A stretch of 64,000 nt of DNA from Chamaelirium japonicum (taxonomy: Eukaryota; Streptophyta; Magnoliopsida; Liliales; Melanthiaceae): NCBI GenBank assembly GCA_947650365.1, contig OX393553.1, positions 34,474,353 through 34,538,352 on the forward strand, given 5' to 3'. Every line of letters starts with the position of its first letter. Position 1 is the first letter of the stretch. The translations under genes and the position numbers were made by a program. Below, piece by piece: positions 1-12,168 of the stretch. The notes under the pieces are model-generated. The model had not been told where the DNA came from, did not search any database, and was given only the letters and a program-made list of their open reading frames with translations.

Positions 1-1048
1 CGCCCGAAACGTATCGGACACGTATCCGAGCCGTATCCGTGTCCGAAACGTATCCGGTACAGGTACGTCATATATTTTGAAGTATTCGTGCTTCATAGGC
101 TGTACTAGAGCAAATCACCATTGTGTGCACATGTTATCATGCATCATTGACACCATCATCAAACAAATCTTCTCCAATTAAGACGGGTTGTCTGTGCAGT
201 CCAGCTCCAATCATGAAGGCTCCTTAAAAGAAGTGAGCAAGAATTTATGACCGGTATCAACCTGATGTCAACCTTCTCAAAGTAAGAATTGGCGTTGGGA
301 GTCCAGGCCAAGATGACTTAGACAAGAAAGGGTGATGCAGGAAAGAATCTAAGGATATAACGCTGATGCCAAATTGGTGCTTGATAAAAAGCACTTTGGT
401 TAATTTGGGTATTTGTGTGAGATATCAGAAGAATCAGTATTTCAGATCTGAAACTTATATGATGTTAGAAAAATTACTAAAATATGTATAAAATGTCAAT
501 TGGAGGAACTTACTCTCTAGGAGGATGAGATTCTAAAAGAGTTTTTTGATTTGTTGAGAATTCGTGGAGAATTTCATAAAATATGTGGTGGTTTGATTTA
601 AAACTGTAGATAAATTTTATTTTTGGGAAGAGGGTTGTTGGCTAAGAAGCACGGATACGGATACGGGATACGGGTACGATACGATATGGGTACGGCGATA
701 CGACAAAACTTAAAAAAGTAGGATACGGGTACGGCTAAGGATACAGCAATAAATTATTATTTTTTAAATATAAATTTTAAATAAAATACTAAATTATTAA
801 TTTATAGAACTATTAATTGATAGAATGCATCATAAAGAACATATTCAATATAGAAGCATGGGTTGTTGCATATTCAATATAAACAAAATATTAATCGCTA
901 TAATTTATCACTATTTTTTTGAAAAAAATTTAATAAAATTTTCATAAATGGCTCAATATCTTATCACTATTTTTGATCGATCTTATTGCATACCTGCAGA
1001 TCCTGACGGCGGGTTAGAAAGCCTGTAAATAGGGCTGTGAGGGAGAGT

Positions 1049-1092
1049 AAGAGAGAGAGAGAGAGGGAGAGGGAGAGGGAGAGGGAGAGAAA
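1049..1092. repeat. GA/GGGAGA microsatellite
   Basis: A purine tract of GA repeats grading into GGGAGA repeats, inside the transposon at 642-1818. Open frames across this stretch are low-complexity and are not genes. Confidence 0.85.
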
Positions 1093-1354
1093 GATATGGG
1101 GCTGTGAGGGAGAGAGACGGGCCAACGGCGGACGGTTGCAATCGGGCAGTGGACGGGTGTGGGGGGACAGTGGGCGACTGCAGTCGGGCGACGGACGGGC
1201 GACTAACGACTGTAGTTGGGGGCAGACGATGGACGGCTGCAATCAGGCGGGCGACGACGATCGGCAGACAACGAGCGCGAGCGGACGTCTGCCTCTCTGC
1301 TCTCCCTCTCTTCTCGCTCGATCCAGAAAACAGGGTGGGATGGGGTTAAATCTT

Positions 1355-1496
1355 GGGTAAATTACACATAGACCCCCTACAGTTTGAAAAAAATATCACT
1401 TGCACCCCCTCCAGAGGGGGCATTTGTAGGGTTTTAAACATGAAGGGGTGTAAGTGATAATCGGTCAAACTACAATGGTCTTTGTGCAATTTACCC
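1355..1496. mobile_element. MULE-type MITE with perfect 9-bp target duplication
   Basis: A 142-bp element beginning GGGTAAATTACACATAGACC and ending with a near-complement of it. It is flanked on both sides by TTAAATCTT (1346-1354 and 1497-1505). A 9-bp target duplication is characteristic of Mutator-like elements. It lies inside the 642-1818 transposon, so it inserted later. Confidence 0.85.
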
Positions 1497-2361
1497 TTAA
1501 ATCTTTTATTGTGGGACAGTGGGTTGGTTTTGGATTTGAGTTTAACTTTTAACCAAACCCAAACTCAATAACCCAAGCCCAAACAGGTCAGCCGTATCCC
1601 TCCCGTATCCAGCCGTATCCCTCTCGTATCTCGGCCGTATCCGGCTCGTATCCCTCCCGTATCCCGGCCCATATCCCAGCCGTATCCGGGTCGTATCCTG
1701 GCATTTTTAAATCCAGGATACGCCCGAAATGTATCGGACACGTATCCGAGCCGTATCCGTGTCCGATACGTATCCGGTACAGGTACGTCATATATTTTGA
1801 AGTATCCGTGCTTCATAGGCTGTACTAGAGCAAATCACCATTGTGTGCACATGTTATCATGCATCATTGACACCATCATCAAACAAATCTTCTCCAATTA
1901 AGACGGGTTGTCTGTGCAGTCCAGCTCCAATCATGAAGGCTCCTTAAAAGAAGTGAGCAAGAATTTATGACCGGTATCAACCTAATGTCAACCTTCTCAA
2001 AGTAAGAATTGGCGTTGGGAGTCCAGGCCAAGATGACTTGGACAAGAAAGGGTGATGCAGGAAAGAATCTAAGAATATAACGCTGATACCAAATTGGTGC
2101 ATGAGAAAAAGCACTTTGGTTAATTTGGGTATTTGTGTGAGATATCAGAGGAATCAGTATTTCAGATCTGAAACTTATATGATGTTAGAAAAATTACTAA
2201 AATATGTATAAAATGTCAATTGGAGGAACTTACTCTCTAGGAGGATGAGAATCTAACAGAGTTTTTTGATTTGTTGAGAATTCGTGGAGAATTTCATAAA
2301 ATATGTGGTGGTTTGATTTAAAACTGTAGATAAATTTTATGTTTGGGAAGAGGGTTGTTGG

Positions 2362-4385
2362 AGGCTTTGTGATGGATCTTATGGATGATTTAAAGACATG
2401 AGATCAACAAGTATGAACCAGGAGAAATTTAGGAAAAACAACAAGTAATTAATAGATCAAAGCAAAGATAAGTACCTGAATACTCACTTCTAAAGGTGCA
2501 TTAAGGGTCGAACCTTAATGTTTCCAAGGCATCACACCAAGAAACCGAGACATCTTACAAGAAAATCTAGAATATGTTCACAACAAATAAGAGAACTCAC
2601 GATTTGATAGATTCAACTTGGTGGCCAAAAGTCCCTTTATATAGTCTGTCACATCCTGCCAATTTCACTACTACACTAGCTTTTGACTTTTGATTAATAT
2701 AGTTATCCAAGTGAAACCACCTTCCCCTAATCCCATGTATGAAACTTGGACTCTTTTGAATACTTCCCTACAAAAATAAAACTCCTAAACTCACCTAAAT
2801 ATACCAACAAAATTGAAAATTACAACCAAAATAAGAAAAAAATAACAACTCTAGACTTCAGCTTAAACTAGGACTCCCTAATTCACTCAACCTAATACTC
2901 ATAATCGGTTAATCGCACAAGTGCACTCAAACTAGGACTGCCAATTTCACTCAAACAAGACTGTCTACTCATAGCTAAATTCATTGTTTCACTAATTTTG
3001 GGATTCCTCCATTATGGTCAGCGGTATGTGAGGGAGAAATACGATTCCTATTGTGAACAGGACACCTATAAAAACTCCAATTTCATTTCTGGTTCCTCCT
3101 GGACAGCTAGAATCGCGGACTATCCTTGGTAAACGAGGTAATTCCCCCTGAATTTTGTCCTTTTCATGCTTGAGATGCACGGTACCCGGATCCTTTGTTT
3201 TGTGAGGAGCGTCCATACTCGATCCTTGACGTACTGGATAAGATACTTCTACAATGTCCTTCAAGAATCTCGTACTTGTATCAGGATAGAATAGAAGGGG
3301 CATGCCATGAAACTGTAAGACCAGTTGGTAGTAGATTCCAACCTGTAATTCACATGTGACCCTTGTGACATGTATATCCCCATCTTAGCATTAAGCATTT
3401 GTTCATGTGGCAGCTAGGAGATGCGGAGGTCACCAATATGCATATGGACATCATTATGACGTGGAATCACTTTGGTAAGTGTCACAAAAGAGCTGGCAAC
3501 AACTACTTTGAAATTTTGGCATGTCCATTTTTTTCAGAGATAGATTGTCATTAGAATGAAGTTAGTCATTGACCTTATACTGAAAAATTCCCTTAAAACA
3601 TAACTCGAGATCACTTGAACAGCATTTGACCTGTCTCATGAAGATGTTGTTACTGTTCAAGTGATTCCTTCATCCAACAATAAAGCACCTGTGATAAATA
3701 TGTGGCCACAATTCTTCTAGAACCAAGAGACTTGTCAAAAAAGTAACAAAGAAACCATCATTGAATTGCTCCAATTCCGCAAGAAATTGTCGTATGCAAC
3801 AGTTATTTTTTTGTTAAATTTCTTGAATGGCTTTTGAGTACTTTAAGCTTAATTTATTACACTATTCATTAGTTGGTACCAAGTTCACGCAAATATCTGA
3901 AAAGGATACCCCAAATAGGAGAAGTTAGCCGATTCTGTTACTTGCACCTTCAAATCATCTATATGTTTGTTGGATTTATGTCCATTGTTCTATTGGAACG
4001 ATTTTCTTAATTCATTTGGTTATTGGTGATTGTCTATTACTCTTTTTTAATACGCGTGGGTGTATCCATTCCATCTTTGTAATAAAGCTTTCTATCTTTT
4101 GATTATTTATTAAAATGTATGTTTATTTTGATTGGTAGGCCTGTTGCTTTGGCAGACAGTTAAAAAGCTCGATTTTATATTATTTATGTTTAGTTAAATA
4201 AAGTTGGTCTTGGCTTCAGATGGTACCTCAGGAGGTTGGACCTTTTCCTGGCATGCGATATTTTCATGTATTAGCAAATTTCATTGATAATTTGACTTTT
4301 GTATAGAGCATGGAATTATTCTGTTTCGTTTTTGTTTAAATTTGGTCAAGCCTTTTTGATGTTAAGTGTTATGTTGAGTATGCAG
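2362..4385. other. Unassigned stretch upstream of the methyltransferase exons
   Basis: AT-rich DNA with no recognisable exon. The missing upstream exons of the RNA methyltransferase (TRAM-like and cysteine-rich N-terminal parts) were looked for and not seen, so they are probably further upstream or lost. A 103-codon open frame on the minus strand at 2992-3303 has no recognisable domain. Confidence 0.5.
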
Positions 4386-6702
4386 ATAATATTTGGAAAT
4401 AGGTGGAGACATCTTCTGGGTGAAAGAGATTTCTGGGAACATATTGGTGGGATCGATATCTCATTGGATCCATCGAGCTTTGGGCAGGCAAATACACAGG
4501 TAAATCTAATTCTGGATGTCAGCATAATATAAATAACTGTACAAGTACATGAAGATAAGCAAGTGACATATCTACAGATTCTACACGTAGGACACAAATC
4601 AGACTTTCTGACTTGTATTATACTTGTATATATGCTTGCATGTACGTAAATTTTTATGCATTCATGCATCATAAACTATAGGGTCATTTGCAAATTCCTC
4701 CCAACTTATAGGCTAATTACCAAAACCTCCCTCACTTTTCAATAATTGCAGAAACCTCCCTCGTGTACACAGGTGCACTGCAATATTTACACACATGTAG
4801 CACTGCAACTGTGTACATGCAGTACTGAACATACGTACATGAGGGAGGTTTCTATAATTATTGAAAAGTGAGGGAGGTTTTGGTAATCAGCCTATTAGTT
4901 GGGGAGGAATTTGCAAATTTCCCTAAAATATATTTACCAAGGTAGATACCAGTCGAGCTTACTAACCAAATTCACTCAATCAGATAATAGTGTAGCTCTT
5001 GAGGAATTTAAATTGTAGATGCTTCCCTGTAATCGAATTAGGATTCATTTCAGAGTTTGAGCTGGTTTTTTACGATTGGCTTTCAACCTAACATTAACCC
5101 TCAACCTTTCTCATCCGTACTTGGGACCGGCAATTGCAGTTTGGCCATGTACAACGTAGAGTAGAGGCGGCCCCGATAAGGTGAGGGTCTCAGATTAGTG
5201 TTAAAGGTCAAAGGACGGGAAGACCTAAAATAACATTGATGGAAGTTAGAAAAGACGTTAAAAAACTTTCAGTGACAACAGATATAGCCCTAAATAGAAA
5301 TGAATGGTGAAGAAGGATTCATAAAGCCGCCCCAAGTAGATGGGATATGGCTTGATGGTTATGGTTATGATTCCATGTAAGTTGTAAGCATCCACATCAG
5401 TCGAACTTTTATATTTAGTTGTATACTATTTTCTTGCAAGGAAAAGATTATAAATATTCTGGTATGCTCCCAAATAAATTATACTGCTAAATGTTTAGTT
5501 ATTGTATCGCAGAATGTAGTTGACTCATTGATGCTGATCTGGATGCTGCTAAATACTATGCCCGTCCTTGCAGGCTTTTGATTCCTTACTAAGGAAATTG
5601 CAGAAGTATGTTCCCTATGGATCAACAGTTGTTGATTTGTATGCAGGGGCTGGTGTTATTGGATTGTCTGTAGCTGGCACTAGGAAATGCAGGCAAGTAC
5701 TAACAGTGCATTGATCGAGAATAAGAGTTTCACATTGTGAAGCAACAGTTTCTTGATTGCAGATCTGTGAAATGCGTTGAGATTAACAAAGACTCGAAAC
5801 TATCTTTCGAAAAGTCAATAAGCCGTTTACCAAAAGCTACAGATTGCAGCATCAGTTGGCACAATACAGATGCTTCGATTGTAGGCATTCGTAACTGAGT
5901 TATCTTTAAGTTAAGTGAACACACTTGGATTTACAACTTTGACCAGAGAACTGAAAACCTATTGTGTGGTCACAGGAGCCCCTTCACTGGCTTGAGGGGT
6001 CAGATGTTGTCGTTGTGGATCCTCCAAGAAAAGGACTGCACCCATCACTGGTTGACGCATTACGGAATGTTGCATTGTCAGAACAAAAATCTGTTAGAGC
6101 ACCCGGAAGGTGGGTACTTGGTGATTTTCGATTTTCTGAAATTGCTGATTGCTAGGATGTGCATTCAATGGGGCAGTTGGAGAATTCATGACACTTCAAG
6201 ACTGCAATTTTAAGTTAAACACTTTTACGTTTGAACCAGTTAACAATTACCCCTAATCATTGTGTTGACACTATGGAATTATACGTTGTTCAGTTCCGCA
6301 CTGAAGGTGAAAGATGAAAAGAGGCCATGGATACTGCGTGCAAGGGAAGCCTCCTCTCACGTGGACAGCAAAACGAATTGGGACAGAAGTCAAGCATGGC
6401 CCCAGACTCTTATCTATATAAGCTGTGGGTGGGAAAGCTTTAAAGAGGTATTACGTGATAATGCATTAAAAGAAAAAGATATTGTTCCCCAAATATGTTT
6501 GTTTTTCTTCATTTTTTTTGTGAGAAGCATGTTGGCATGATGCTTTTCAGATTAATTTCCATCGCGTTTCATGAGGTTCTTCTCTTCATCCTAAAGTTTT
6601 GACTAGGGAGAGTATTCAACAGGATTGCAAGGCCTTGTTGTCCGCTAAGGCATGGCATTTGGAAAAGGCTCATGCTTTCAATTTTTTTCCTGGCACTCAG
6701 AG
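4386..6702 (+). CDS. TrmA/RlmD-like RNA (uracil-C5) methyltransferase, 3' part (six exons)
   Basis: Exons joined by phase: 4386-4499, 5574-5692, 5763-5880, 5976-6109, 6294-6447, 6623-6702. They encode the S-adenosylmethionine-dependent catalytic half of a TrmA/RumA-family RNA methyltransferase, very similar to Arabidopsis At3g21300. Visible motifs are the SAM-binding loop VVDLYAGAGVIGLSVA (exon 2), DVVVVDPPRKGLH (exon 4) and the block LIYISCGWESFKED with the presumed nucleophilic Cys (exons 5-6). Exon 2 ends AG|GCAAGT, so intron 2 is a GC-AG intron. Exon 6 runs to FFPGTQ and has a usable AG|GTATTA donor at 6702, but the expected last exon (IEVLAVF-like) was not found; reading through would stop at 6716-6718. 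The N-terminal half is absent. The locus may still be active if the outer exons lie outside, or a truncated copy. An L1 tail and a MITE sit in its first visible intron. Confidence 0.8.
4681..4923. mobile_element. Foldback MITE, MULE-like, in a methyltransferase intron
   Basis: Two arms of about 110 bp form a nearly perfect inverted repeat; the ends read GGGTCATTTGCAAATTCC and the complement of GGGAAATTTGCAAATTCC. Flanks TAAACTATA and TAAAATATA are a 9-bp target duplication with one mismatch, as expected for a Mutator-like MITE. The transcript could form a long hairpin. Confidence 0.8.
5136..5372 (+). mobile_element. 5'-truncated L1 LINE 3' end
   Basis: Starts in the WFGHVQ-like end of a plant L1 reverse transcriptase and continues through the degenerate arginine-rich tail to the same GATGGTTATGGTTATG-type 3' end seen in the copy at 12435-13150. 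Frameshifts and stops throughout. Same strand as the host gene, within its intron. Confidence 0.75.
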
Positions 6703-6718
6703 GTATTACACTAAATGA

Positions 6719-7317
6719 TTTTTAAGATAGAAATTAAAATTACCCCACAAAATTCTTACTTGTATTTTGTGTTGCGTGCCTGATGATCGCATAAATAAAA
6801 TTTTGGAGTCGTCTCAGAGCCCTTTTCTATTTGTAATTGTATAGAAGCTAAACAAACCAAGCCTTGAGACAATAATTAGTTGCATGCACGAGAGGAAAAA
6901 ATCAGAAGATTGCCCATAATATGTAGAAGGGATATAAATCCAAATCGTGAGGCTAGCTTTATAGTTGCCTATCTAATCACACAACTCCTCTGCATCATGA
7001 AAAGCTTCAATTATCTCGAACACCTTGTAACAGTATAATCTATCTCTGTGAACAAGGGAATGACCGCTTAGAAAGGTAAGCCCCTAGTGAATTATGTTTG
7101 ATGCTAAAAAATGAAGCCAAGCTAGACTAGAAACATACTGTCAGTTGACCGTGAGTGCTCCTTATATCCAACTTAGACATGGTCATGCTTAGAAACGACG
7201 ACGGATTTGCTCCTGCCAGAGCATCTCATGTCATCTCTTTCATATTGATTCTTCACTTCCTCCTACTTGCTGTCTAAGACTTCAGAACCAATGCTAGATG
7301 ATCATTGACCTCAAAAA
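6719..7317. other. 3' flank or intron of the methyltransferase gene
   Basis: AT-rich DNA with no recognisable exon between the last visible methyltransferase exon and the Copia insertion. The Copia element may have landed in the final intron or just beyond the gene; neither side shows the expected terminal exon. Confidence 0.4.
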
Positions 7318-7322
7318 AGTCT

Positions 7323-7466
7323 TGTTACGAAAAGAAGAAAGAGAGAATAGGTTTGGGGAGAATAACTCCTTGTTTTTCACATTAACCTCATACCTCTCCT
7401 TATATAGAGAGATAACGCACACCTTTACATTACCACAACCGAGGTGGGACTAATATAATACTAACA
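7323..7466 (-). repeat. Copia 3' LTR
   Basis: 144 bp, TG...CA ends on the element strand, identical to the LTR at 12182-12325. Next to it, at 7467-7475, the element strand reads as a G-rich polypurine tract. Confidence 0.95.
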
Positions 7467-8739
7467 CCCCCCCTCAAACTCACGGTGGGTCAACCACTGA
7501 GAGTTTGCGAATAAGAAACCAAAATCGAGGAGATGGATGACACTTCGTGAATAAGTCAGCAATCTGCTCTGTCGAAGAGACATAAGGCAAAGAGATGGCC
7601 CAACCTCGTACTGCTCTCTGGAGAAATAGCAATCTAGTTCAATGTGCTTGGTTCGCTCATGAAGCACCGGATTGCTGACAATCTGAATAGCACTCTTGTT
7701 GTCACAATGAAGAGCAGTGGGACCCGAGGTATCAACACCAAGATCTCGAAGAAGACGTCGGAGATGAACGATCTCCTTCCTAGCAGTGGCCATGGCACGA
7801 AACTCGGCCTCAGTACTAGAGAGTGAAACCACCTTCTGCTTCTTACTCTTCCAGGAGATAAGAGAGTCACCAAGAAACAGACAGTAACCAGTAGTCGAGC
7901 GACGAGTAGTCGGGTCCCCTGCCCAGTCGGCATCAGAGTATGCACGAAGAGCTAGAGAGGAGGATGACAAAAAGAAAAGCGATCGAGTGATAGTACCACG
8001 AAGGTACCTAAGAGTCCGAAGAAGAGCAGCGTAGTGAACAGAGTGAGGGGCATCCACAAACTGGCTGAGGATACTGACGGCATGGGCAATATCCGGTCTG
8101 GTGATACAGAGATAGACTAGCTGACCAACTATCTCACGGTACCTGGTAGGATCGGAGAGGGGCTCACCATTGGCAGGGCAAAGTTTGACATGAAGCTCAA
8201 GAGGAGTGTCAACTGTACGGCAATCAGATAGTGCAGCCCGAGCAAGAATGTCAGCTGTGTACTTCTGCTGAGAAAGCAGAATCCCCCTAGTGCTCCTAGC
8301 AACCTCCAGGCCAAGAAAATAACGCAGAGGACCAAGATCCTTCATCTGAAAGTGGCTTCGAAGATGCTCTTGAAGGGAGGCGATGGCACGGGTGTCATCA
8401 CCAGTAAGAATCATGTCAATCGACGTAGAGCAGGATGATGGCCCGGCCTTGGGGGGAAGTCCGCACAAACATAGAATGGTCGTGAAAACTCTCTACAAAG
8501 CCGATTTCAGTAACTGCCCGACGGAAGCGCTCAAACCAGGCACGAGGAGCCTGTTTGAGGCCATAGATAGCTCGACGAAGACGACATACACGCTGAGGAG
8601 GTGTGCTGAGGCCCGGAGGAGGCTGCATATAGACAACATCAGAGAGATCACCATGAAGAAAAGCATTCTTCACATCCATCTGTGACAGGGACCAACCTAT
8701 AGCCGCAGCAACAGCGAGAAAAGTCCGAATAGTGGTCAT
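7461..8739 (-). pseudogene. Copia pol 3' part: reverse transcriptase and RNase H, frameshifted
   Basis: Continues the polyprotein after the nonsense codon at 8785. RT motifs include DVKNAFLHGDL and YGLKQAPRAWF. The catalytic YVDD box is interrupted by an extra base near 8418-8421, shifting frame. RNase H motifs follow (AYSDADWAG, SSTEAEFRAM, CDNKSAI, RTKHIELDCY). A further frameshift near 7590 moves the C-terminal QIADLFTK-type tail to another frame. Enzyme function is not expected from this copy. Confidence 0.9.
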
Positions 8740-8784
8740 CTGAGCTACTGGAGCAAACGTCTCATCATAATCAATCCCATACTC

Positions 8785-11778
8785 CTAAGTGAAACCGCGA
8801 GCAACAAGACGGGCTTTGTACCGGTCAATAGAGCCATCTGGACGATGCTTGATCTTGAAGACCCATTTGCAGCTGATGGGCTCGATACCAGGAGGTAGAG
8901 GCACAACCTCCCATGTCTGAGTCTGCACAAAAGCCTGAAACTCCTCAGCCATAGCCTGCTGCCACACAGGGTACTGCAATGCCTCTCTGTAAGACCTGGG
9001 CTCTCTGGCTGTGTGAAGGGCAGTAAGGTAGGTAACGAACTGAGGCGAGTAGGAAATGACAGCGGCAAAACCAAAGCGATCAGGGGAGTAGCCAAAGTGG
9101 TCGGGAGGGCGACGCTCGCACTGGGGGTAGCGAGGAGGACTGTGAGGATCCGCATCCGGTAGAGGTAGGCTGCTCGAAGTGGACGGGGCATCAGAGGAGT
9201 CATTAACAGATGAAGACGTGATAGGTAGTATGTCAGACGGTTGATAAACAGGCAGAGGAAACGAGGGAGCCGAAGGGGAGGAAGGACTCAAGCGTGTAGC
9301 AGGGACGACAACGGGAGCAGGAGGTAAAGACTCAAGAGCAGGAGCAGGAGGAGCGGTGAAAGAAGGAGAAGGTGAAAGAGAAGGAGGTATTGCAAGGAAT
9401 GTGAGATCCTGAGACGCAGGAGAGTAGAAAGGAACATGTTCAACAAAAGTGACATGTCGAGAAATACGAAGACGACGAGCTAGGGGGTCATAGCAACGAT
9501 ACCCCTTGTACTCAGGACTGAGTCCCAATAGTACACACTTAGTGGACCGAGCTGACAGTTTGTTACGCTCATGAGAAGGAAGGAGGACAAAACATGTGCA
9601 CCCAAAAGTACGCAGCATGCTGTAATCAGGAGGGGTGCCAAAGAGACGCTCATGAGGCGAAACACCCGCAAGGACAGAGGAAGGGGTGATGTTAATAAGG
9701 TTGACAGAGATCAAAATGGCCTCCGCCCAGAAGGTGCGAGGAACGCACGAGGAGATAAGCTGAGCACGAGCTGTCTCAAGAATATGACGATGCTTTCGTT
9801 CTGCAACACCGTTCTGCTCATGAGTATGAGGACATGATTGTTGAAAAAGAGTCCCATGAGACTGAAGGATAGAACGCATGGTAGAAGAGAGATATTCGCG
9901 AGCGCAATCGGACCTAAAAGGTTTAATACGGGCATGAAACTGAGTATGAACCATGGTGGTGAAGGTCTGATAGATGTCGGGAATATCAGAACGCTGACGA
10001 AGAAGATACACCCATGTAAAACGAGAATAGTCATCAATAAAGCTAACATAATAAAAATAGCCATTCATAGAAGAAAGAGGTGCAGGACCCCAAATATCTG
10101 AGTGCACTAGATCAAACGGACTACAGGACTGCGACAAACTGGTAGAAAAGGGGCTAGCAGAATGCTTAGCCAACTGACATCCCGAGCAAAAAGAAAGACG
10201 AGAAAATGAACCACGGCCTAAAGCACCAGATTGGAAAAGACTTTTAAGCCGAGGTTCAGACACATGATCTAGCCTCCTGTGCCACAGGTCGGCATCAAAA
10301 GAAACAGCACTACAGACGACCGAAGGAGAGATAGGAGGTAAATGAAGATACTCCAGGTGATATAGGCCACCGACCCTACGAGTAGCACCAATCCTCTGTC
10401 CCGAGCGAGGATCCTGCACAACACAAAAAGTGGGAGAGAAGGCAACTGTCAGACCGGAATCACAAAGGCAGCTAATAGAAATCAAGTTCATGCGAAGCTG
10501 AGGAGCATGTAGAACAAATGGTAAAGGGAGAAAGCCCGAAGTGATGGACCCAGTCTGCGAGATAGCTAGAAGAGAGCCATCTGCAGTGTGGATCGGAGGA
10601 ATACGGTGGGCGGGAGAACATGCAGTAAGAATAGAGTGGTCATGTGTCATGTGGTGAGAGGCCCCAGAGTCCATAATCCAAGGTGCAGAGGTACCCGAGG
10701 TGGCAGAGAGACCGGAGGGGCCGAAAAGACCAGCAGTGGGCTGTAGAAGGAGCTGCTCAAGACGCATCTCGAGACGCTGAAGACGATCCGTCGTAGTAGA
10801 TGCGGTAGAAGTGGGGGCAGGAATGGTAGTGCTAGCAACAGCAGCCGTAGATCGATTACGGTGAGGTGGACTCGCACGCTTCTCCGGGTGGAGAAGCCAA
10901 CAGGAGTCAATCGTGTGCCTCGTCTTGCCACAGTGGGTGCATCGTCGAGTATCAGGCAGACCGGCGGGACGAGAGCCACCCCAAAAAGGAGGAATTCTCG
11001 GGGGGTGAGTGGCCGCTAGAACCCCCTCAAAGCTAGAGGGTACAGGTGCCCTGCGGGCAGCCACGGTGCGAAGACGCGTCTCCTCAGCAAGAAGCTCGGC
11101 GACGACATCATCGAGACGAGGAAGCGGATCTCGATGAATCAGCTGACCCACAAGAAGAGAGAACTCTGGGCGAAGAGCCATCAGAAATTGATAGAGTTGT
11201 CGTCGTTCCCGAAAAAGCTGTAACTCACGCCAGGAGGCACTGACTCTGGATACCTCCAACAGAGGGGGCTCCAAGGCTTGGAGCTCACGCCAATAGCCGC
11301 GCATAAGACTATGAAATTGCTGAATGGTCTGCTCTCCCTGCTGAGCAGACTGGGCCTGAGATAAGAGCTGATACTCGCGGGCCCCGCTTTGTTCCACAAA
11401 GCGCTCAGTAAGGTGGGCCCAGAGCTCTGTCGCAGTAGAGAAAGTGACAAGATCTGCACGAAGAGAGCGATCGACCGAAGCAACTAGAAAGGCACGAACG
11501 CGGCGGTCACAAACACTCCAAGAGTCAATGGCCACTGGGTGAGAGGGTGCTGCAGGAGCAGGAGTTGAGCCGTCGAGGTAACCGTATAATGCACGGCCAT
11601 CCAGAACGCTTCGAACTGTAGCCGACCACGCAGTCCAATCCACAATGGTCACAAGAGGAAAGTCCGTAGAGACTGGGAGGAAATCCCTTGTTTGCTCGAT
11701 AGGGATTGCCGAGAACTGGACTGAGGACACTCCAGATGGAGCGGAGGACGGCGTTGTGGACTGATCATAAAAGGCCAT
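8785..11778 (-). pseudogene. Copia gag-protease-integrase polyprotein, ended by an in-frame stop in RT
   Basis: A 997-codon frame. Gag occupies about residues 1-300 with a CCHC zinc knuckle (CTHCGKTRHTIDSC, 280-293). The aspartic protease motif DSGASHHMT lies at 370-378. Integrase has the HHCC zinc-binding region (about 500-533) and catalytic D561, D624 and E660. Reverse transcriptase begins near residue 925 and is cut off at RLVARGFT by a TAG where the family has Gln. The ATG at 11778 lies about 400 bp inside the 5' LTR, as is normal for Copia leaders. Confidence 0.92.
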
Positions 11779-12085
11779 TAGTTACAGGGTGCAACGCAGG
11801 TAGGAAGAGCGGTGCGGGATAGGCGTCGGTGCGTGAGAAGACACCGATACAGGATATCTTTCCGTACGGGATAGGCACCGGTGCGGGATACTGATGCGGT
11901 GCGGGATACTCGGCCGGAGACGACAACCAGAGCAGGGACCGAGGCCGGGGCAGGATCGGAGATAGGAGCGGGGGCCGGGGCCGGGGCCGAGCCGGACACG
12001 GGAGTGGGGGCCGGGGTCGGAGACTGGAGCCGAGCCGGAGACGGGAGCGGGGGCGCAGGTGCAGGATTTCGGCACAGGAGAGAGG

Positions 12086-12116
<31 letters not shown>

Positions 12117-12168
12117 GCCGAGAACAAAAACCGGAAACCGGAAACAGTGCTCGAGCTTTCAAGAGCCC

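Larger units (their letters stand above)
642..1818. mobile_element. Non-autonomous inverted-repeat transposon with GGATAC hexamer arrays
   Basis: The ends are imperfect inverted repeats, CTAAGAAGCACGGATACGG on the left and the complement of CTATGAAGCACGGATAC on the right. Both arms carry subterminal arrays of a GGATAC-like hexamer (about 650-740 and 1590-1810). The inside holds a GA-rich microsatellite, a GC-rich stretch and a nested MITE (1355-1496). No transposase is encoded. No clean target duplication is visible, partly because the locus was tandemly duplicated, so the superfamily is not assigned. The element at 61103-61735 has the same termini. Confidence 0.65.
1..2361. repeat. 1,720-bp tandem duplication (about 1.4 copies visible)
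   Basis: Bases 1-641 and 1721-2361 are direct copies at an offset of exactly 1,720, differing by a few substitutions with no net length change. The repeated segment is the right end of the transposon at 642-1818 plus about 548 bp of flanking DNA. Copy 1 runs into the left end of the transposon after 641; copy 2 runs into unrelated sequence after 2361. The unit is therefore transposon plus flank, and the window opens inside an earlier unit. No coding sequence is recognised in the flank. Confidence 0.85.

Noticed and set aside
2992-3303. 103-codon minus-strand open frame
   Set aside because: No recognisable domain, no splice partners and no conserved motif; length is within chance for this region.
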